Positions 59,443-64,000 of a DNA stretch of 64,000 bases are shown here, piece by piece. The position numbers were made by a program, and so were the translations under genes. The stretch covers positions 1 to 64,000 of the forward strand of contig NZ_FONE01000001.1 of assembly GCF_900112825.1 (NCBI RefSeq). Direction: 5' to 3'. The notes under the pieces were generated by a model. The model was not told the DNA's origin. It searched no databases and saw only the letters and a program-made list of their open reading frames with translations. Source of the DNA: Nitrosomonas sp. Nm166 (GTDB lineage: Bacteria; Pseudomonadota; Gammaproteobacteria; Burkholderiales; Nitrosomonadaceae). Within the stretch, counting starts at the first letter, position 1, and each line of letters opens with the position of its first letter.

Positions 59443-60657
59443 TCAATAAGCCGATAGCCTATTTTTCTCATAATCAGAGAGCCACCGGGTAAATTCATTG
59501 GCCAGCATAGGTTTGGCAATAAAATATCCTTGTATTTCATCACACCCAAGTTCTGCGACAAGCTCGCAGTCAGCTTGAGTTTCAATGCCCTCAACAACAA
59601 CATTCAAGCCAAAAGCTTTGCCTAATTTTATACTCGACTCAAGAATTACACGAGTAGCGAGATCCTCAGTGGCATTATGCGCAAAGATCCGGTCTATTTT
59701 GAGTTCTGTACAAGGCATATATTTAAGGGTTTCCATTGACGCATAGCCAGTACCAAAATCATCAATTGACAACCCAAACCCTTTAAGTCTTATGCGTGTT
59801 AAAATATCCAGACTTTGTGCAAAATCTTTTCCCAAATTACCTTCTGTAATTTCCAAGATCACCCGATCAATTGGCACATTCGAGTTCTGTACCGCTTCTT
59901 GATAAATTTCTGGTAAATTCAATCGATCCAGATTTTCCATCGAAACATTCACAGAAATTTTTAAATCCAATCCCTGCTGTAGCCACAAATCCAGTTGTTG
60001 AACCGATTTCTTCAAAATATTACGAGTAAAATCATTAATCAAACCATTCTGCTCAATGATCGAAATAAAATTATCAGGGGAAACATAACCATATCTTGTA
60101 TGATGCCACCGGGCCAAACATTCGACACTTGTGACGCGACGGCTGGCAGCAGAAATTTTTGGCTGAAAAAATATTGTGATTTGATCTGCAATCAGAGCTT
60201 GCTGAATTTCTTCCACATCGAATATTTGCCTTATCGCGGAAGAATCAACAGTTTTATGAATGGGTAAAGAAAGCTTTTCCAGTATCGCTGCTAAAGATCC
60301 AATCATTACTGGCTTTGCCAATGTTCCGATGACATTCAGCCCTCGCACAACTGCTAAACGTTCTATCGCTTTGAGTAAGTCAGCGTCAACGCCTGAGAAT
60401 AATACAATTTTTCCATTATATTTCTGGTCTGCAATATTACGCAGAAATTCAATGCCATCCATACCTGGCATCTCAATATCACAAATCAACAAATCGACAT
60501 CATCGATTTGAGCTGACAGTACAAATAAACCTGCCTTGCCATCTTCTGCAACGAGTACTTCACTGACTCCCAATTCTCTAAATAAGTGAGTGACAAACTC
60601 AAGCATGAATTTATCATCATCGAGTACCAGCACACGTATATTTTTCTTTTTGTCCAT
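59443..60657 (-). CDS. Response regulator with EAL phosphodiesterase domain
   Basis: The 404-aa protein joins a receiver domain (phospho-acceptor Asp60 in LLICDIEMPG) to an EAL domain (about 155-395). Its motifs look intact: ECLAR, NVSMENL, EITEGN, IDDFGTGYASM, LKIDR, VEGIET and GYFIAKP. It should hydrolyse c-di-GMP, like the RocR/PvrR group. No partner kinase is adjacent. It starts at the ATG at 60657. Confidence 0.9.
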   Translation of the reverse strand: MDKKKNIRVLVLDDDKFMLEFVTHLFRELGVSEVLVAEDGKAGLFVLSAQIDDVDLLICDIEMPGMDGIEFLRNIADQKYNGKIVLFSGVDADLLKAIERLAVVRGLNVIGTLAKPVMIGSLAAILEKLSLPIHKTVDSSAIRQIFDVEEIQQALIADQITIFFQPKISAASRRVTSVECLARWHHTRYGYVSPDNFISIIEQNGLINDFTRNILKKSVQQLDLWLQQGLDLKISVNVSMENLDRLNLPEIYQEAVQNSNVPIDRVILEITEGNLGKDFAQSLDILTRIRLKGFGLSIDDFGTGYASMETLKYMPCTELKIDRIFAHNATEDLATRVILESSIKLGKAFGLNVVVEGIETQADCELVAELGCDEIQGYFIAKPMLANEFTRWLSDYEKNRLSAY

Positions 60658-61008
60658 CGAAGAATCTAGTTGAGCGCTTATTTAACAACGCCCATTATGC
60701 TGAATATTCAGCTTACCTTTACTATAGGTTATTACAGGCTTCTGATGCTGATCTGCATTACTACCGGAAATTCTGACGCGTGCGCATCGGTTCGGGTCAA
60801 TTGTGTAGTCTTAAGCCATCCATCATAAGCGTTTGAATATTGTTTAATATATAATTTAATAGAACTCCTTCCTCAGAATATCCAGTACTTGTTTTTTCGC
60901 TCTGTAGCAGTTACAGCAGCACTTGAATATTTTATTTTTTGACAACGGGGTGATTGAGGTTGTTCATCCAAGTTCATTGTCAATTAAGAAGTCCTGCTGC
61001 ACCTAGAT
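60658..61008. other. Intergenic region between EAL regulator and cysN
   Basis: These 351 bp lie upstream of the EAL regulator and downstream of cysN, both on the minus strand. I see no gene. It probably holds the promoter of the EAL regulator and the end of the cys operon. Confidence 0.5.
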
Positions 61009-62292
61009 TCATTCCTTGTTAGCAGAAATCATACCGGCTGCCACTGTGTTATTGCTGCTTTCATCAATAATGATGAAGCAGCCGGTTGCGCGATTACGTT
61101 CATATTCGTCACAGACAATCGGTAATTGTACTTTCAGCCCAACATGCGCAATATCATTCATTTTTAAAGTATTCACTGTTTCGTGATTCAGGGTATTGAC
61201 ATCGACACGGTAATCAATCCGACTGATCACTGCCTTAACAATCCTAGTCGACTGTTTGATCAGATACTTCCGATTGGGATCAAGGGGTTGTTCAGAGAGC
61301 CAGCATAACATAGCGCCAAAGAATTTAATGACCTGTGGCGAATCTCCTGCTTTCACCAGCATATCACCGCGTGAAATATCCAGATGATCTTCAATGGTCA
61401 GTGTCACAGACTGAGGTGCGAAAGCCTCGTCAATGGGGCCCTCGTACACGAGAATTTCTTTGATACGTGAGTTCAGGCCGGATGGCAGCAGTGTAACGCT
61501 ATCGCCCACGTGTACGGAGCCTGATTCGATACGCCCCATGTAACCGCGAAAATCATGCAATTCCTTAGTCTGTGGCCGGCACACCCATTGCACAGGAAAA
61601 CGAAAATCTTCACGATTGATATCATCTTCGATCGATATATTCTCCAAAAAATCCATCAACGTGGAGCCCTGATACCAATCGAGATGATCACCCGGTTCAA
61701 CCACCATATCCCCATTCAGCGCTGACATTGGAATATAAGTCACATTGCGCAGGCTGAGATTCTCAGCAAATGCAGCAAAGTCTTTACAAATTTTCTCAAA
61801 AACCGGTTGAGAGTAATCCACCAGATCCATCTTATTAACCGCCACCACCAGATGCGGAATTCCCACCAGGCTTGCCAGATAGGCATGACGGCGAGACTGC
61901 GTGAGCACCCCTTTACGCGCATCGATCAGAATGATCGCAAGATTGGCAGTCGATGCACCGGTAACCATATTGCGCGTATATTGTTCATGGCCGGGTGTAT
62001 CAGCAATGATGAATTTACGTTTAGGCGTGGCAAAATAACGGTAAGCCACATCAATCGTTATGCCTTGTTCGCGCTCGGCCTGTAGTCCATCAGTAAGCAG
62101 GGATAAATCCACACCTTCCGCACCGCGCTTGCGCGTGGTATGGGTAATTGATGTTAATTGGTCTTCAAAAATAGACTTTGAGTCGTGCAGCAAACGGCCG
62201 ATCAGTGTACTTTTACCGTCATCTACACTACCGGCAGTAATAAAACGTAATAACCCGATTTGATCAAGCGAAATTTTTTCAATGGCCGACAT
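61009..62292 (-). CDS. cysN: Sulfate adenylyltransferase subunit 1 (GTPase)
   Basis: The 427-aa translation-factor-like GTPase has G1 GSVDDGKSTLIGRLL, G3 DTPGHEQYTRNM and G4 NKMDLVDY. With CysD it forms ATP sulfurylase, whose GTP hydrolysis drives APS formation. There is no fused CysC kinase. It is the last gene of cysH-cysD-cysN, 130 bp after cysD. Confidence 0.95.
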   Translation of the reverse strand: MSAIEKISLDQIGLLRFITAGSVDDGKSTLIGRLLHDSKSIFEDQLTSITHTTRKRGAEGVDLSLLTDGLQAEREQGITIDVAYRYFATPKRKFIIADTPGHEQYTRNMVTGASTANLAIILIDARKGVLTQSRRHAYLASLVGIPHLVVAVNKMDLVDYSQPVFEKICKDFAAFAENLSLRNVTYIPMSALNGDMVVEPGDHLDWYQGSTLMDFLENISIEDDINREDFRFPVQWVCRPQTKELHDFRGYMGRIESGSVHVGDSVTLLPSGLNSRIKEILVYEGPIDEAFAPQSVTLTIEDHLDISRGDMLVKAGDSPQVIKFFGAMLCWLSEQPLDPNRKYLIKQSTRIVKAVISRIDYRVDVNTLNHETVNTLKMNDIAHVGLKVQLPIVCDEYERNRATGCFIIIDESSNNTVAAGMISANKE

Positions 62293-62422
62293 TTGGAAAC
62301 CTTTTGGAAATTCGTGTCACCGCAAAATATATAAGCAACTGTTCGGAATATGAAAGCAAATCGATTCGATAGACTGAATCGGTGCTTCTCAGTCGATAAT
62401 CACTCGCTCATGCGTCAATTTT

Positions 62423-63328
62423 CTAGAAATACCCTTCTTTCTTGCGCAATTCCATCGATGCCTCCGATGTCTGATCATCCATGCGCGTGGCGCCTCGTTC
62501 AGTAATACGCGTCATCGCTGTTTCGGCAATAATCTCATCGATACTGACCGCATTGGATTCCACGGGACAAGTGCAGCTCATATCCCCTACAGTGCGAAAG
62601 CGGACGGTCACATGCTCAGCTTTTTCTCCTGCCTGCGGTTGTACCAGATGAGAGACAGGCAGCAAGCCTGCTGCCCGGCGAATCACCTCGCGCGTATGTG
62701 CAAAATAAATCTTGGGCACTTCCAGCTTTTCCCGGGCAATGTATTCCCAGACATCCAGCTCAGTCCAGTTACTGATTGGAAATACCCGGATGTTCTCACC
62801 CGGGTGGGCACGGGTATTGTAAATATCCCATAACTCCGGGCGCTGATTTTTTGGATCCCACTGGCCAAATTCGTCACGGAAGGAAAAGATTCGCTCTTTG
62901 GCGCGCGCTTTTTCTTCATCCCGGCGCGCACCGCCGATACAGGCGTCAAATTTGAATTCTGCAATCGCATCCAGCAGCGTCACCGATTGAAAAGCGTTAC
63001 GGCTCTGATTTTCTGAGCGCAGCACCACTCTGCCTTTTTTGATCGAATCCTCCATACTGCGCACAATCAATCGCTCGCCTAATTCTTTGACGCGCTGATC
63101 CCGAAACTCGATCACTTCAGGAAAATTATGCTCCGTATCAATATGCATTAATGGAAACGGAAAGCGCCCGGGTCGAAATGCTTTTTCCGCCAGACGCAAC
63201 AAGACAATGGAATCCTTCCCACCGGAAAACAAAAGAACCGGATTCGCGCATTCTGCTGCTACTTCCCGCATAATGTGTATCGATTCACTTTCCAGCGCAT
63301 CCAGATGGGTAAAGGAATGATTATTCAT
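62423..63328 (-). CDS. cysD: Sulfate adenylyltransferase subunit 2
   Basis: The 301-aa protein is a PP-loop enzyme with SGGKDSIVLLRLAEKAF near residue 34 and the family segment MRKKEGYF-type end (ELRKKEGYF). I start at the Met at 63328, which has GAGAGA upstream; the frame extends to 63364 with a poor fit. It adenylates sulfate to APS. Confidence 0.95.
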   Translation of the reverse strand: MNNHSFTHLDALESESIHIMREVAAECANPVLLFSGGKDSIVLLRLAEKAFRPGRFPFPLMHIDTEHNFPEVIEFRDQRVKELGERLIVRSMEDSIKKGRVVLRSENQSRNAFQSVTLLDAIAEFKFDACIGGARRDEEKARAKERIFSFRDEFGQWDPKNQRPELWDIYNTRAHPGENIRVFPISNWTELDVWEYIAREKLEVPKIYFAHTREVIRRAAGLLPVSHLVQPQAGEKAEHVTVRFRTVGDMSCTCPVESNAVSIDEIIAETAMTRITERGATRMDDQTSEASMELRKKEGYF

Positions 63329-63417
63329 GTTCTCTCTCAACATATAAGCTAAGCAAATCTGCACAGACTGCTTTCAAAAAATTACTCATGACACTGTTAT
63401 TTATCAATTAATTGCAT

Positions 63418-64000
63418 CTATTTTAAGGGAATCACTTTGCCGGTATGCAATCCACACTCCTTGCTTTCCGATGCCTCCCACCACCAGCGTCCAGAACGGA
63501 TATCTTCTCCGGGGGTAATCGCGCGCGTGCAGGGTGCACAGCCGATACTGGGATAAAACTTATCATGCAACTTGTTATAAGGCACTTCATAGTATTTAAG
63601 ATATTGCCAAACTTCGGCATTAGACCATTCCAGCAATGGATTGACTTTCTGCATATGGTTGCCCACATCAAAAGAAGACACTCTTAAACCCACTCGGGTA
63701 GATCCCTGATCCTGTCTTATTCCAGTCACCCAAGCATGCTTACCCTGTAGCGCGCGACGTAATGGTTCCACTTTACGGATATGGCAACAGGCTTTACGCA
63801 AATCGATGCTTTCATAAAAACCATTGACGCCATTTTCAGCGACATAGGTTTCAACTTGCTTGACGTTGGGAAAATAGATACGCAGCGGCGTTTTATATCG
63901 TTTCCGCACTGTCTGCATTAAATCATATGTTTCTTGCGGCAAGCGTCCGGTATCCAGACTAAATATGTCAACATTGAGCTGATACCGATCGATGATATCA
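63418..64000 (-). CDS. cysH: APS/PAPS reductase CysH, partial at right edge
   Basis: The visible 193 codons cover the C-terminal part: SLDTGRLPQETYDL, ACCHIRKVEPL and SIGCAPCTRAI. The paired Cys motifs (CC and CxxC) mark a [4Fe-4S] APS reductase type rather than the E. coli PAPS type. The 5' end lies beyond base 64000. Together with cysD and cysN, and without cysC, this fits direct reduction of APS to sulfite. Confidence 0.92.
   Translation of the reverse strand, partial: DIIDRYQLNVDIFSLDTGRLPQETYDLMQTVRKRYKTPLRIYFPNVKQVETYVAENGVNGFYESIDLRKACCHIRKVEPLRRALQGKHAWVTGIRQDQGSTRVGLRVSSFDVGNHMQKVNPLLEWSNAEVWQYLKYYEVPYNKLHDKFYPSIGCAPCTRAITPGEDIRSGRWWWEASESKECGLHTGKVIPLK

Overview
The window looks like a chromosomal segment of a betaproteobacterial ammonia oxidiser, most likely a Nitrosomonas-type organism. 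This is inferred from a cytochrome P460 gene, from core proteins of betaproteobacterial type (Mfd, RegBA, PNT transhydrogenase, IspH, NrdR-RibD) and from moderate GC. No rRNA, tRNA or CRISPR array was seen.

Bases 1-16300 are a mosaic. A decayed IS5-type transposase (1-572) is followed by the early region of a Mu-like prophage: S24/Mu-HTH repressor, divergent ner, then an ORF that fuses an early phage protein to the C-terminal half of a MuB-like ATPase. Next come a histidine phosphatase, a TatT-like protein and mfd. Directly after mfd lies a 3.6 kb cluster of small toxin-antitoxin genes: two frameshifted remnants, two MNT/HEPN-type pairs in opposite gene order, and an unknown protein. It ends in an rlmD fragment and a short copy of the mfd 3' end, which suggests an inserted island. 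Cytochrome P460, a Do-like protease, yaaA and an NTF2-like protein follow. Three copies of a 143-150 bp MITE with perfect or near-perfect 4 bp YTAR target duplications lie at 2021, 4189 and 16138.

Bases 16700-28900 hold a giant NdvB-type cyclic beta-glucan synthase (2891 aa), a PRC-barrel protein with a late frameshift, a J-domain-like protein, rpiA and phoU. Bases 28900-35220 are a minus-strand type IV pilus minor-pilin operon, pilE-pilV-pilW-pilX-pilY1-fimT, in which pilY1 is broken into two frames.

Bases 35400-64000 are mostly housekeeping: thiO, ispH, a DAHP synthase, the redox pair regB-regA, glyA-nrdR-ribD, a TRAP binding protein, clpS-clpA, a cold shock gene, icd, a phosphoglycerate mutase-like protein with a G10 tract, a PAS/degenerate-EAL membrane protein, pntA1-pntA2-pntB, a 1182-aa multidomain Fe-S flavoprotein, a response regulator with an intact EAL domain, and the assimilatory sulfate operon cysH-cysD-cysN, with cysH running off the right edge. 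NADPH and redox functions (icd, pnt, the flavoprotein, sulfate reduction) cluster in the last 16 kb.

The most unusual items are the MITE family, the chimeric phage ORF, the mfd-flanked toxin-antitoxin island, the broken pilY1 and the 1182-aa flavoprotein. Several frameshifts sit at short runs or repeats, so some could be assembly errors.
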